Below, piece by piece: positions 1 through 9,480 of a stretch of DNA of 64,000 nucleotides. The translations under genes and the position numbers were made by a program. The stretch's first letter is position 1, and the number at the start of each line of letters is the position of its first letter. The DNA is from JAWKRB01 sp041389885 (lineage in GTDB: Bacteria > Myxococcota_A > Polyangia > Polyangiales > Ga0077539): the NCBI GenBank assembly GCA_041389885.1, contig JAWKRB010000006.1, positions 1 to 64,000 of the forward strand, given 5' to 3'. The notes beneath the pieces are model-generated. The model was not told the DNA's origin. It made no database searches and was given only the letters and a program-made list of their open reading frames with translations.

Positions 1-2202
1 CAGCTCGCGCGACGCGGCGGACGGCGGCAGCGTCACCGACTGCGCCACCGGCGCCATGCACCTCGCGAAGCTGGTCGGGAGCACCACGGCCTGGCTGACC
101 CTCCCGTCTCCGTCGTACCTGAACTGAATCCGCACCTGCGCAGGCCGGCTGGGCGCGCCGCGCAGGCAGGCCAGGAGCCGAGCGCGCACCTCGTTGAACG
201 CCGCGTCGATGACCGGCTGCGAGTGCCTCGCCGCGGGCATCGAGAGGGTGAGGTCGACGCCGCGGTCTCCCATCGCGGCGGTGGCGCCGGTCTGCACCGC
301 GGGGGCCGGCGCGCTGGCCTCGGGGGCGCTGGCTTCGGGGGCCTCGGGCGCCTCGGGGGTCGGGGCGCTCGCGGGGCGCACCAGGCGCAGCCCTCGCGAG
401 GCCGCCGCGCGCACCGGGTCGGGGGTGTTGGGGTGCGCCTCGACCCTCGCGAAGAGCCGCTCCTCCCGCGCTCCGCCGAGGCGCGCGAGGGCTTCGATGG
501 CCTGCTCGAGCGCCGCGTCGATGTGCTCCTGCTCGCCGAGCTCGCGCTCCTCGATGGCGTCGGTGCCCCCAGGCGGGACCACCCGACCGACGTCGGCGTG
601 GTATCGGCGCACGAACTCCTCGAGGCTCGGCACCGCCGTGGCGTCGCCCAGCGCGCGGAGCGCGGAGGCCAGCTCTGGGAGCGCCGTGGTGGGCGTCGCC
701 GGGTCGAGGAGGTGCGCGGCGATTTGCGAGGTCGCGCGGCGATCGGCCGACGCCGCGGCGCCGCGCGCGAGGGGGCCCACCGGCGGGGCGATGGATCCGG
801 TGATGAAGTCGTAGTGAGCCTCGAGGGCGCGAAGGATCGCGTCGTTGGCCACGGTCACCCGCCCCACCGCCTCGCCCGCCGTGGCTCGGAGCTCTGGGGG
901 CACGGAGGTGTCGGTGAGCACCCGAACGAGCGCGGCGGTCGCGCCGGGCTCCCTCGACGCCGCGAGGGCGTTGACCGCGAAGGTGCGCGCGGGGAGCAGC
1001 CGCGTCTCGGTGCTCAGCGCCACCGCCGAGAGCGTCTCGATGGCCGACCGGGACGGCGCCTCGCCCGCGCTGGGCAGGGTGAAATCGGCGCCGATCTGGA
1101 ACACCGCCTGCGACGTGCGCCCACCCAGCGCGGCGCGGGAGGTGACGTGGCCGTCGTACGCGTCGAGCGCCGCGAGGTTGCCCACCTCGTCGACGATCAG
1201 CGCGCCGTGCGTGGTCGCCTCGGCGCCGACGATGTTGGCGTTGTGCAGGTGCGCCCAGCGCACCGCGCGGGTCTGCGCGTCGAGGCCGAACACGACCTGG
1301 TGAAAGAGCGCGTACACCGTGTCGGCGGCGACCCGCGCGGTCACCGCGGCGGGGTCGGGGCGCCAGAGGAGCCGCACGCGCTCTCGGGCGTCGCCCCCCG
1401 CGCGCAGGGAGGTGTACCCGTCGAGCGCGAAGGGCGCGCCGCCCGGGAGGTCGGTGCGCTCGAAGGAGAACCGGGTCGAGCCCTCCCGCTGACCGGTCGC
1501 CGAGGCGCGGTCGAAGCGGTAGAGCGCCCGGGCGCCGTACCAGAGCGAGGGGCCCGCGCGGAGGGCGAAGCCGATGACGTCGTCCCGGCTGCGCACGCGG
1601 GCGACCTCGGTGTCGGTCGCGACGGAGAAGATCGAGAGGTTCTGCCCATCCCAGGGGAGGGCGAGGTCGTCGCCGATCAGCGCGGGCACGCCGAACGCGT
1701 GGCGGTCGTCGCGGCGCACGCGCACCGACCCGCTGGCCTCGTCGACGACGTACAAGACGCTGTTGCGTCGCGACACGCCGCCGCCGCCGAGGGTGAAGGC
1801 GACCAGGCCGTGGTCGGCGGAGGCTCCCACGAGGTCGACGCCGCGCGAGGGCACGCGCCACCGCGCCGCGCCGTCGGCGCCGTACCCGACGACCTCGTCG
1901 CCGACTCGCGCCAGCACGACCTCGCCGGCGATGAGCGGGCGACCCTGGATGCGCGCCGAGACCAGTCCGAGGCGCGCGCCGTCGGGGAGCGAGTGGATCG
2001 CGAAGCCGTCGGCCGGGTCGGCGGCGACGAGCACCGCGAGCGATCGGGGCGGAGGCGCGTGCGCGGCGCCCACGCGCGCGGCCACGGCGTCGACCTCCGA
2101 GGCGTTCGAGGCGGGGCGCTGGAGCGAGAAGTCTCCGCGCGACACGGCGTTGATCGCGCACGACGAAGCGAGCACGAAGAGCAGCGGCAGGCAGCGGTTC
2201 AT
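1..2202 (-). CDS. Propeller/HEAT-repeat lipoprotein with TonB/AgmX-like C-terminal domain (3' end cut by window edge)
   Basis: An open frame reads from the ATG at 2202 through position 1 with no stop, at least 734 codons. It opens with a hydrophobic signal ending in ASSC, a plausible lipobox. Residues about 50-400 resemble a PQQ/WD-like beta-propeller, with repeated stretches such as GEVVLARVGDEVVGYGADG. Helical HEAT-like repeats follow (about 400-620), then a Pro/Ala/Glu linker. The tail has the pattern V.I.F.YDGDGRVSQAVV...FARCM, like the C-terminal TonB/AgmX-type domain of many myxobacterial envelope proteins. It starts 5 nt after the reconstructed stop of the upstream HEAT gene, so the two are probably co-transcribed. 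A cell-envelope role is inferred; the exact function is unknown. Confidence 0.75.
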   Translation of the reverse strand, partial: MNRCLPLLFVLASSCAINAVSRGDFSLQRPASNASEVDAVAARVGAAHAPPPRSLAVLVAADPADGFAIHSLPDGARLGLVSARIQGRPLIAGEVVLARVGDEVVGYGADGAARWRVPSRGVDLVGASADHGLVAFTLGGGGVSRRNSVLYVVDEASGSVRVRRDDRHAFGVPALIGDDLALPWDGQNLSIFSVATDTEVARVRSRDDVIGFALRAGPSLWYGARALYRFDRASATGQREGSTRFSFERTDLPGGAPFALDGYTSLRAGGDARERVRLLWRPDPAAVTARVAADTVYALFHQVVFGLDAQTRAVRWAHLHNANIVGAEATTHGALIVDEVGNLAALDAYDGHVTSRAALGGRTSQAVFQIGADFTLPSAGEAPSRSAIETLSAVALSTETRLLPARTFAVNALAASREPGATAALVRVLTDTSVPPELRATAGEAVGRVTVANDAILRALEAHYDFITGSIAPPVGPLARGAAASADRRATSQIAAHLLDPATPTTALPELASALRALGDATAVPSLEEFVRRYHADVGRVVPPGGTDAIEERELGEQEHIDAALEQAIEALARLGGAREERLFARVEAHPNTPDPVRAAASRGLRLVRPASAPTPEAPEAPEASAPEASAPAPAVQTGATAAMGDRGVDLTLSMPAARHSQPVIDAAFNEVRARLLACLRGAPSRPAQVRIQFRYDGDGRVSQAVVLPTSFARCMAPVAQSVTLPPSAASREL

Positions 2203-2207
2203 CGTCG

Positions 2208-3043
2208 TCACCGGATCCTCTCGGCGGCGCGCCGGGCGGCGTCGACCCAGGGCTGCGCCGGGCCGGTCGCGCGGTCGGCGGCGCCCTCGAGGAGCGCGCG
2301 GGCGTCCTGCGTCGAGAGCCTCGCGACGTCGCGAACGATCCTGAGCTTCAGCGCGGGGGCAGGTCGGCGCGCAGGAGCGCCGCGCGCAGGCCCGCCTCGA
2401 GAATCGGCACCGGCACCCGCTCCAGGAGCCCGAGCACCCGCTCGACCAGGGCCGCCGGCGCCCGCGCGCCGAGGACGGCCAGCGACCCCGCGGTGAGCGA
2501 CTCCGCGCCTCGGGGCATCCCCAGCGCCAGGTCGCGCTCGGTCGCCCGCCAGAGCGTGGTCATCGCGTCGCCGTCGCCGATCACGCCGAGTGCGCGCACG
2601 GCCTCGAGGCGCACCGAGGCCTCAGGGTCGCTCAGCCTGGCCTCCACCGCCCGCACGAGGGTGGCGCCGCCGATGCCGCGCGCCGCGATCACCGCGTGCC
2701 GCCGCAGCAGCGCGCGACGATGCGCGAGAAAGCGCCGCACCGCGGGCGCGCCCTCGGGGCGGCCCAGCGACGCGAGGGCTTCGAGCCCGGCCTGCGCGAC
2801 CGCGGGCTCGACCCCGAGGAGCAGCACCTGGGAGATCTCCCCCGCGGCGCGAGCGCCTTGCGCGCGGGCGGCGGTGTTGATCCTCGCGAGGAGCGCCTCG
2901 CGGTCATGAATCGCCCAGCCCTCGGGGATGGCGTCGCCGTCCTGCGAGGCGCCAGGGACCACGGCGCGGGCGCGTGGCTGCGCCGCGAGGGGAGCGGCGC
3001 AGAGCAGCGAGGCAGCGAGCAGGGATGTGTGGAGTCGTCGCAC
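2208..3043 (-). CDS. Secreted HEAT-repeat protein (frameshifted near its 3' end)
   Basis: The ATG at 3043 begins a signal peptide (MRRLHTSLLAASLLCAAPLA, cleavage after AAQP-like residues). HEAT repeats follow, with the typical alternation ARLSDPEASVRLEAVRALGVIGD. The frame stops at 2348-2350, but a second frame displaced by one base continues with strongly coding-like codons (APALKLRIVRDVARLSTQDA ...) to a TGA at 2208-2210. One extra C in the C5 run at 2355-2359 would rejoin the two parts into about 278 residues. The gene lies 33 nt downstream of the TPR gene and 5 nt upstream of the next one, so it is the middle gene of an operon. HEAT arrays are protein-binding scaffolds; no enzymatic motif is visible. 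Confidence 0.72.
2355..2359 (-). other. Probable frameshift site, C5 run (one base missing)
   Basis: On the minus strand the run CCCCC follows the Leu codon of ...LRADLPP. As written, the frame ends two codons later. With six Cs the reading becomes LRADLPPALKLRIV and stays open for about 45 more codons with G/C at almost every third position. Confidence 0.6.
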
Positions 3044-3076
3044 GAGGGCAGAGGGTATACATCCGCGGCCCGGCGG

Positions 3077-6000
3077 TCACTCTTCGCGAGAGCGCAGCGG
3101 GGGCAGCGGCGGGGGGGCGCGGGGCGGCGACGGGGGCACGCTCTCGCTCTGCCGCGCCTGCGGCGAGGCGATCATGCGCGCGAGGTCTTCGAGCGAACCC
3201 TCCTCCACCGCGGGCTCCGGCGCGGGGAGGTCTTCGATGTCGTCGAGGGCGAGGTCGTCGTCGAGCATCTCGAGGTCGTCGGCGGGCTCGACCTCGAGGT
3301 CGTCGTCGACCTCAAGGAGCTCCTCTTCTTCGTCGACTTCGAGCTCGGGCGTCTCCTCCACGGGCTCCTCCGCGGGCTCGAAGAACGCCAGCCTCGGATC
3401 GGCGTGGGGCTCGGGCTCGGGCTCGGGCTCGGGCGAAGGCTCGAAGAACGCGACCCGGGGGTCGGACGGCGCCGCCGCGACGGGCTCTGGCGGCGGGACG
3501 GCCTCGGGCTCCCAGGCCGGCGCGGCCTCGGGCTCCCAGGCCGGCGCGGCCTGGGGCTCGGGCTGAGGCGCGGGGACGGCGGCCGGGGGAGGGGCTTCGG
3601 GCTCCAGCAGTTCGTCGTCGAGGTCTTCGACGGGGCGGTCGAGGCGCTCGAGGGCCTCGCGGGCCTCGGCGTCGTCGGGGGCGCCGCGGAGCACCCGGCG
3701 CCACAGCTGTTTGGCCTCGTGCGAGTTGCGCAGGCGCTGCTCCCACACGCGGGCCATTCGGCGGAGGCACTCGGTGCGGTCACCGCCCGCCTCGAGCTCA
3801 CGCTCGATGGCGATGAGCAGGTCCTGCCACCGGGAGGCGCGCTGGAGCAGCTCCTGCCAGCGACGGATCGCGTCGAGGTCCTTCGGCGCGATCTCGACGA
3901 CCCGCTGCAGCGCCGCGACGGCGTCGTCGACGCGGTCGAGGTGCTCCGCGAGGATCGTCGCGCGACGCTGGGTGTACGCCCGCGCCACGGACGCCTCGTA
4001 CGCCGCGTCGATGACCTTCTCATAGCGCGCGGCCACCTGATCGAGGCGACCCAGTCGCAGCCCGCACGCCTCGAGGGCGTCGGCGCCGAGCGCGTCGGAG
4101 GGCCAGGCCGAGACCGCGCGGAGGTAGAGCGTCCAGGCGTGCTCGTCGAGGCCCAGGTCGTCCGCGCAGAGGTCTCCGGAGCGTCGGAGCAGCAGCGCCG
4201 CGAGGCGCGGATCCTCGTCGACGCAGTCGTCGGCGCGCTGCGCCAGACGCTCGACCAGCGCGGTGAGCAGCCCCGCGTCGGGGGCGGCCGCGTCCGCCGT
4301 ACGAATCGCGTCGATGACCTGTCCCAGCCTGTTCTCGTCGGCTCCCCGCCGAGAGAACGCCAGCGCGACGGCCTGGGAGAGGTACTGCTGCGCGGTGGTC
4401 GCGTCCGCCGCGGCGACGGCGGCGGCCTCCATGGCGCGCAGGGTGATCGCGGTGAGCTCGTCGTCGTTCTGCGCCGTCTTCTTTCGGCGATCGAGGGCGA
4501 TGTAGAGGTCCTGCTCCCGGCCGCTGCCGGGGATCAGGCGGACCGCCGCGTCGAGGAGCTCGTCGTCGGCCGGCGCGCCCGCCAGAGCGCCGAGGCAGAG
4601 GTCCAGCGCCGCGCCGATCGCCCCGGCGGCGGAGAGCGCGCCGACGCCCTGCAGCGCCCGGTCGTGCGAGGACGTGGGGTCGGGCGCGCCCGCGACGGCG
4701 GCCTGCCACCCCTCGGCGGCGGCCTCGGGATGGGACGCGCGCGCGGTGAGCTCCGCGAGGAGCGCCACGGCGTCGTCCCGCTCGGGCGCCGCGCAGGCGG
4801 CGCGCACCGTCAGCGACAGCGCGGCGTCGACGTCGCCGAGCGTGGAGCCCGTGCGCCGCGCGACGTCGACGAAGAGCTCCGCGCGCGCCGCGTCGTCCTG
4901 CACCCGCTCGGCGAGGTCGGTGAGCAGCGGGACGAGCTGCGCGTCGTACCCTCGCCGCGTCGCGAGGTCTTGCAGCATCTGCACGCAGCCCAGGTCGCCG
5001 TTGCGCGCGAGGGGCTCCAGCAGGCCCCACGCCTCGCCGGGCGCGTCGAGGTGCGCGTCGAGGATCGCGGCGACGCGCATCGAGCACCGCCTCTTCCTCC
5101 TCGTCGCCCTCGACCTCGATGAGCTCCTGAGCAGCGCGACCGCCTCGTCCCAGCGGCCCATCGCCTCGGCGGCGTCGGCGACGCGCTGGGTGAGCACGAG
5201 GTCTCCAGGGTCGGCGTCGTGGCCCAGCCGCAGCAGCGAGAACGACAGCGTGGGGTCGTCGAGGGAGGCCTCGGCGAGGGCCAGCGCGCGGGCCGCAATC
5301 TCGCCGCGCGCGTCGTCGTCCTCGTCTGTGAGCCGCACCTGCCGCGCGAGCGCCTCGAGCACCAGGTCTCTGCGCGCCAGTGAGTTCGCGGTGATCTCGA
5401 GCACCGACCACGACTCGATCGCGTCGGGCGCCACCTCGCGCGCCACGTGCGCGAGCGCCTCGAGGCCCTCGTGCGACATGCCGAGACCGTCGATCATCAC
5501 CCTCGCGCGCCGGGTGAGCAGCGCCCTCCGCGCGTTGGCCGTGTCCGCCGCCGTCGAGGCCTCCTCGAGGAGCTGCGCCGCGCGCGCCAGGTCGCCGTCC
5601 CGCTCGGCGAAGCTCGCCAGCGCCTCGATCGCCTCGACGTCGTCGCGGAGGCCGTGTTGGGCCCGCAGTGCGCGCAGCTCTTGCCAGTACTGCACCGCCG
5701 CGGCGGGGTCGCTCGCGCCCATGACCTGCGCGGCGCGGCGCAGGAGGTTCGAGCGCTGCTCGAGCGCGAAGACCTGCTGCAGTCGGTCGTGCAAGAAGGC
5801 CACGAGCCGCTGGTGCTGCCCGAGGGCGTCGAGGGCGTCGATGATCGTCAGGGCGAGGGACTCGTTGGTCGGGTCCATCGCCACCGCGGCCTCGGCCTCG
5901 TCGAGGGCGGTGGCCGAGTCGCCGAGGAGCCGCGCCGCCGCGGAGGCCCGGGCGTGGAGCGCCGCGCGGGCCGGGCCGCGGGGCATCGAGCTCGCGCGCT

Positions 6001-7789
6001 GGCGGAGGCCGTCGAAGCGGGCCTGGTGCTCGCCCGCGGCGTCGAGCGCGCGGTCGAGGGCGTCGAAGCACTCGTCGCTCTCGGGGTCGAGCCGGAGCGC
6101 CTCTCGCAGGGCCTCGACCGCCGCCGGGTGCTGCCCCGCCGCCGCCCGCGCGTCGGCGAGCTCGCGCCACCGCTCGACCGCGACGTTCGGGGGGCTCTGC
6201 TCGGCGCGCACCTGGAGCACGTCGGCGACCTCGGACAGCGCGTCGCGGCCCCGGTAGAGCGCGATCAACCGGTCGCTCACCGCCTCGTCGCTCGGGTCTT
6301 CGCGCCACGCCTGCGCGACGCACTCGAGCTCCTGGTCGAGCTCGTCGAGCTGGTCGCGCGCGATGTCGGCGCGGCGGAGCAACAGCGCCTTGCGCTCGCC
6401 CTCCGGCAGCAGCGCGACCTGCTGCTCGATCACCTGAGCGAGCTCGGCCCAGGAACCCGCGCGGGTGAAGATCGCGTCGAGGCCTCGCAGCGCGTCGAGG
6501 TCGGTGGACGACACGTCGAGCAGCTCGCGGTACGCGTGCATCGCCGACTCGGGGTCGTCGAGGTGGTCGAGGGAGAGCGCCGCGATCTCGCGGAGCTTCG
6601 CGGAGCGCGTCTCGGGCGGGCAGTGCTCGCAGCGCACGGCCTCGGCCATCACCTCGCGGAGCTCGCCGTACTCGCCGCGCGCGCGCAGGTCGTCTTCGAC
6701 CAGCGCCAGGGCCTCGGCGTCGGCGGGGTCGAGCTGGAGGACCTCGCGCATGGACGCGAGCATCCCGGCGCGGTTGCCCTGGTTGCCGTACAGCTCCGCG
6801 AGCTCCTTGAGGTCGCGCACGCGCTCGGCGGGGTCTGCCGTGGGCGCGAATTGCGCGAGGAGCTGCGCGAGGTCGTCGGCGCGGCCCGCGGCGCGGTAGA
6901 GCCCCCCCAGCTCGCGGGCGACGTCGAGGTCGTCGGCCGCGAGGGGCTCGAGGCACGCGATGGCGTCGTCGAGCTGCCCGACCGAGGCGTACATCTCCGC
7001 GAGGCCGCGGCGGATGGTCGGCGCGTAGGCGCTGGTCGGGTTGGCGCCGAGGAAGGCGATCTGCCGCAGCGCGAGGTCTTGCGTGCGCCCGTCTCGGTAG
7101 TAGGCCTCGTGCACGATGGCGTAGGCGCTCTCGTCGCCGGCGAAGGCGTCGAGCGCCGCCTCCGCGAAGGCCAGGCCGTGCTCGCCGCCCACGTTCTGCG
7201 CGAGGGAGCCGAGCACCTGCGCCGCGTACATCGCGTCTTCGGGGCGGGCCTGCGGGCTCTGCGAGCGCGCGAGGTAGGCGCCGGCGAGCTCGCGGAGCAT
7301 CTCCCAGTCGTCGGGGGAGCCGGTCAGGATCTCGTCGATGTAGGCGATCTGCAGGTCCCAGTCGGGGATCTGCCCATAGATCTGAACGCCCTCGCGGAGC
7401 AGCAGGTTGCGCACCATCGGGTCGGCGGTCGTCGCGAGCTGCTCGGAGAGCAGCTGCGCCGCGGGTCGAAAATTGCCGAGCTGAATGAAGATCTGCCGCG
7501 CGGCCTCTGCGGCCTGGAGCTGCCCCGTGTCGAGCTCGAACGACCGCTTGTAGCAGGCCACGGCCTTGTCGGCCCGGCCCACGTTCTTCGACCAGAGCTC
7601 CCCCGCGCGAAAGTACAGGTCCGCCGCGGAGGCGGGGACGGCGCGGCGGGCCGCGGTCTGCTCCACGAGCTGCGCGAGCTGCTGGAATTCACCGCGGGCG
7701 CCGTGGTGTTCCCACAGAAGAAAGAGCGCCTCCGCATCGTCGGGGTTGCGGCTGAGACGCTCGTAGTACGCGTAGACAGCAGGGTCCAT
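3077..7789 (-). CDS. Giant TPR-repeat protein with acidic/proline-rich C-terminus
   Basis: The protein has 1570 residues from the ATG at 7789. From about residue 1 to 1400 it is a continuous array of TPR/HAT-like helical pairs, for example WEMLRELAGAYLARSQ and LRRMARVWEQRLRNSHEAKQ. No signal peptide or membrane segment is seen, so it is probably cytoplasmic. The last 170 residues are low-complexity: Pro/Glu repeats (EPEAAPAW twice, SPEPEPEPEPH), then an Asp/Glu-rich stretch (VDEEEELLEVDDD), then a Pro-rich end. Such proteins scaffold large complexes, and related giant TPR proteins are common in myxobacteria. It is the first gene of the operon with the HEAT and propeller/HEAT genes. Residues coded by about 5081-5131 appear to be read in the wrong frame (see the separate entry). 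Confidence 0.82.
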   Translation of the reverse strand: MDPAVYAYYERLSRNPDDAEALFLLWEHHGARGEFQQLAQLVEQTAARRAVPASAADLYFRAGELWSKNVGRADKAVACYKRSFELDTGQLQAAEAARQIFIQLGNFRPAAQLLSEQLATTADPMVRNLLLREGVQIYGQIPDWDLQIAYIDEILTGSPDDWEMLRELAGAYLARSQSPQARPEDAMYAAQVLGSLAQNVGGEHGLAFAEAALDAFAGDESAYAIVHEAYYRDGRTQDLALRQIAFLGANPTSAYAPTIRRGLAEMYASVGQLDDAIACLEPLAADDLDVARELGGLYRAAGRADDLAQLLAQFAPTADPAERVRDLKELAELYGNQGNRAGMLASMREVLQLDPADAEALALVEDDLRARGEYGELREVMAEAVRCEHCPPETRSAKLREIAALSLDHLDDPESAMHAYRELLDVSSTDLDALRGLDAIFTRAGSWAELAQVIEQQVALLPEGERKALLLRRADIARDQLDELDQELECVAQAWREDPSDEAVSDRLIALYRGRDALSEVADVLQVRAEQSPPNVAVERWRELADARAAAGQHPAAVEALREALRLDPESDECFDALDRALDAAGEHQARFDGLRQRASSMPRGPARAALHARASAAARLLGDSATALDEAEAAVAMDPTNESLALTIIDALDALGQHQRLVAFLHDRLQQVFALEQRSNLLRRAAQVMGASDPAAAVQYWQELRALRAQHGLRDDVEAIEALASFAERDGDLARAAQLLEEASTAADTANARRALLTRRARVMIDGLGMSHEGLEALAHVAREVAPDAIESWSVLEITANSLARRDLVLEALARQVRLTDEDDDARGEIAARALALAEASLDDPTLSFSLLRLGHDADPGDLVLTQRVADAAEAMGRWDEAVALLRSSSRSRATRRKRRCSMRVAAILDAHLDAPGEAWGLLEPLARNGDLGCVQMLQDLATRRGYDAQLVPLLTDLAERVQDDAARAELFVDVARRTGSTLGDVDAALSLTVRAACAAPERDDAVALLAELTARASHPEAAAEGWQAAVAGAPDPTSSHDRALQGVGALSAAGAIGAALDLCLGALAGAPADDELLDAAVRLIPGSGREQDLYIALDRRKKTAQNDDELTAITLRAMEAAAVAAADATTAQQYLSQAVALAFSRRGADENRLGQVIDAIRTADAAAPDAGLLTALVERLAQRADDCVDEDPRLAALLLRRSGDLCADDLGLDEHAWTLYLRAVSAWPSDALGADALEACGLRLGRLDQVAARYEKVIDAAYEASVARAYTQRRATILAEHLDRVDDAVAALQRVVEIAPKDLDAIRRWQELLQRASRWQDLLIAIERELEAGGDRTECLRRMARVWEQRLRNSHEAKQLWRRVLRGAPDDAEAREALERLDRPVEDLDDELLEPEAPPPAAVPAPQPEPQAAPAWEPEAAPAWEPEAVPPPEPVAAAPSDPRVAFFEPSPEPEPEPEPHADPRLAFFEPAEEPVEETPELEVDEEEELLEVDDDLEVEPADDLEMLDDDLALDDIEDLPAPEPAVEEGSLEDLARMIASPQARQSESVPPSPPRAPPPLPPLRSREE
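3407..3430 (-). repeat. Hexanucleotide repeat (4 x GGGCTC)
   Basis: Four tandem copies of GGGCTC on the plus strand encode the Glu-Pro repeat PEPEPEPE in the low-complexity tail of the TPR protein. It is in-frame and therefore neutral to the reading frame. Confidence 0.85.
3501..3548 (-). repeat. 24-bp perfect tandem duplication
   Basis: Two exact copies of a 24-bp unit (3501-3524 and 3525-3548) encode the repeated octapeptide EPEAAPAW in the Pro/Glu-rich tail of the TPR protein. The frame is kept, so the repeat number could vary without breaking the gene. Confidence 0.85.
5080..5132 (-). other. Compensated frame-shifted block inside the TPR gene
   Basis: Here the annotated frame reads RSSSRSRATRRKRRCS, a basic stretch with six AGG codons in an otherwise acidic helical protein. 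The neighbouring frame reads QELIEVEGDEEEEAVL, which matches the protein's composition and the region's preferred codons. A missing base near 5127-5132 and an extra base near 5080-5084 would explain both ends. Confidence 0.5.
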
Positions 7790-7894
7790 CCGGGCGCGCG
7801 GACGCTAACACGTTGCGACGAGCCGTTGTCTATTCTCCGCCGTACGGCCCGCGCCTGGCGCCGATCCCGATCCAGCGAGGCCCCGACCGACTTC

Positions 7895-9437
7895 ATGAAG
7901 CGCTTCGAGAAGATCCCCGACCCTTCGCCCGAGCTCCGGCGCCCGATGCGCCTGGGCGAGCTCTCGGTCGGCGCGGGCGCGGGCCTCTGCGTGATTCGCT
8001 GCCTCGACGCGCGCGGGGCGCTCGGCGCGCCGACGGTGCTCTCCGAGGGCCTCACGGGGCGAGGCAGCGACTCTCCGCGCGCGTCGCTGCGCTGGGACGC
8101 TGAGGCCGCGGACCTTCTGCTCCCTCCGCTCTCGGTGCACGAGCGGGCGCGGCTGCACCTGAGCCTCGGCGCGGCGGTCGAGCTCGTCGCGGCGCCGGGG
8201 CGGGTCACGGCGCTCGACCCTGGGGGCCGCAGCGTGCTGCTGCACCTGGAGGGCCAGGCCGGCGAGGGCGCTTTGCGGGTGCGCGTCGCCGACGCGGCGC
8301 GGTCGGTCTCGCTGCGCGTGCGAGCGCGATGGGACGAGTCTCCCGACGCGCTCGCCGCGATGGCCGACGAGGTCAGCCGCGCGCGGTGGTCGGCCGCGGT
8401 TCGCGACGAGGCGCTGCCCCTCACGGCGCCGGCGTCGCTGCGCGAGGGCGCGCGCCGCGAGGCCGCCGAGGAGCGCTTCGTGCTCTGGTCCCTCGCGCGC
8501 TTCGAGCCGTTGCGGCGGGCGATCGACGAGGTGCGCCGGGCCCCCGCGCCCGCGCTCACGGCGGAGGTGCGGGCGGTGCGGCTCGACGACCCCCGCGCGG
8601 GCGATTACCTCGCCGCGCGAGGGGTGAGCCCGTCCCTCGCGGCGCACCCCGAGCGGGGCGCTCGCGCGCGGACCGCGTCGCTGAGCTGGAGCACGCCCGA
8701 GAACCGTACGCTCCGAGCGTTCCTCGACGCGTTGCAGCGCCGCGCCGCGCGCCTCGACGGCGACGACGCCCTGCGCGGCGTCTTTCAGTCGTGGCGCGAC
8801 GAGCTCCCGTGGATCGAGCTCGTCCCTCCCCGCGACGAGCCCTCGCCCCCCCCCGCGAAGGCCGCGGGACCAGGTGATCGCGCGCTGCGCCGAGCGCCTC
8901 GAGCGGGCCGCGCCCGCGCTCTCCGACGGCGACTCGCGGGTCTCTCCCTGGAGCACCGCCGCCCTCTACGAGCGGTGGTGCGCGCTCGAAATCTGCCGCG
9001 CCCTGGGCCTGAGCGACGAGCACGGCGCGCGGCTGATGGCGGGCGCTGCGGTGCGCGCGCCGTGGCCGGGGGGCGCGCTGATCCTCGACGCCCAGCGCAC
9101 CGCGACGAGCCCCATGCCCCTCGCGCTGCGGCCCGACTTCACCCTCCGCGTGGGCGACCGCGCGGTGCACCTCGACGCGAAGTATCGCCTCGACCCGTCG
9201 ACCCGCGACGGAGGGTTCGTGCGCGACGAGCTGATCAAGATGCACGCGTACCGCGACGCGATCCCAGGGAGCGTCGGGGCCTACGCGCTCTTCCCTGGCG
9301 CGGCGGAGGATCGGATTGAAGGGCGAGACGCGCGGGGCGGCGTCGGGGCGCTCCCGCTGCGCGCCGAGCGCGACGAGGCCCTTCGTCGTGCGCAGCGCGA
9401 GGCGCTACGCGGCGTCCTCACAGAGCTCCTCGGGTGA
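7895..9437 (+). CDS. DUF2357/McrC-like PD-(D/E)XK nuclease-family protein (frameshifted)
   Basis: The ATG at 7895 opens a frame that ends its recognisable part near 8850. The rest continues one frame over to the stop at 9437, about 513 residues in all. The N-terminal half matches the DUF2357 pattern, including STPENRTLRAFLDALQ just before the nuclease part. The C-terminal half has PDFTLRVGDRAVHLDAKYR, with the Asp and DxK of a PD-(D/E)XK active site. Family members are usually the nuclease half of McrBC-like systems and sit beside a McrB GTPase. None is nearby, so this copy is an orphan and its target is unknown. The first ATG well placed after the divergent TPR gene was chosen; 105 bp separate the two starts. 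Confidence 0.7.
8846..8854 (+). other. Probable frameshift site, C9 homopolymer (one base extra)
   Basis: The DUF2357 half reads ...PPRDEPSPPPAKAAG into the run of nine Cs. The nuclease half is open in the +1 frame from the same run (PPPRRPRDQVIARCAERLE). Removing one C joins the two halves exactly. A C9 run is a classic place for sequencing or replication slippage. Confidence 0.75.
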
Positions 9438-9480
9438 AATAGTGTGACGCGACCCTTTACGGCGCCGCTCCCTCGGTGCA

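Noticed and set aside
5447..7890. Long plus-strand open frame opposite the TPR gene
   Set aside because: It is an Arg/Val/Gly-rich shadow without any motif. The minus strand encodes regular TPR helices.
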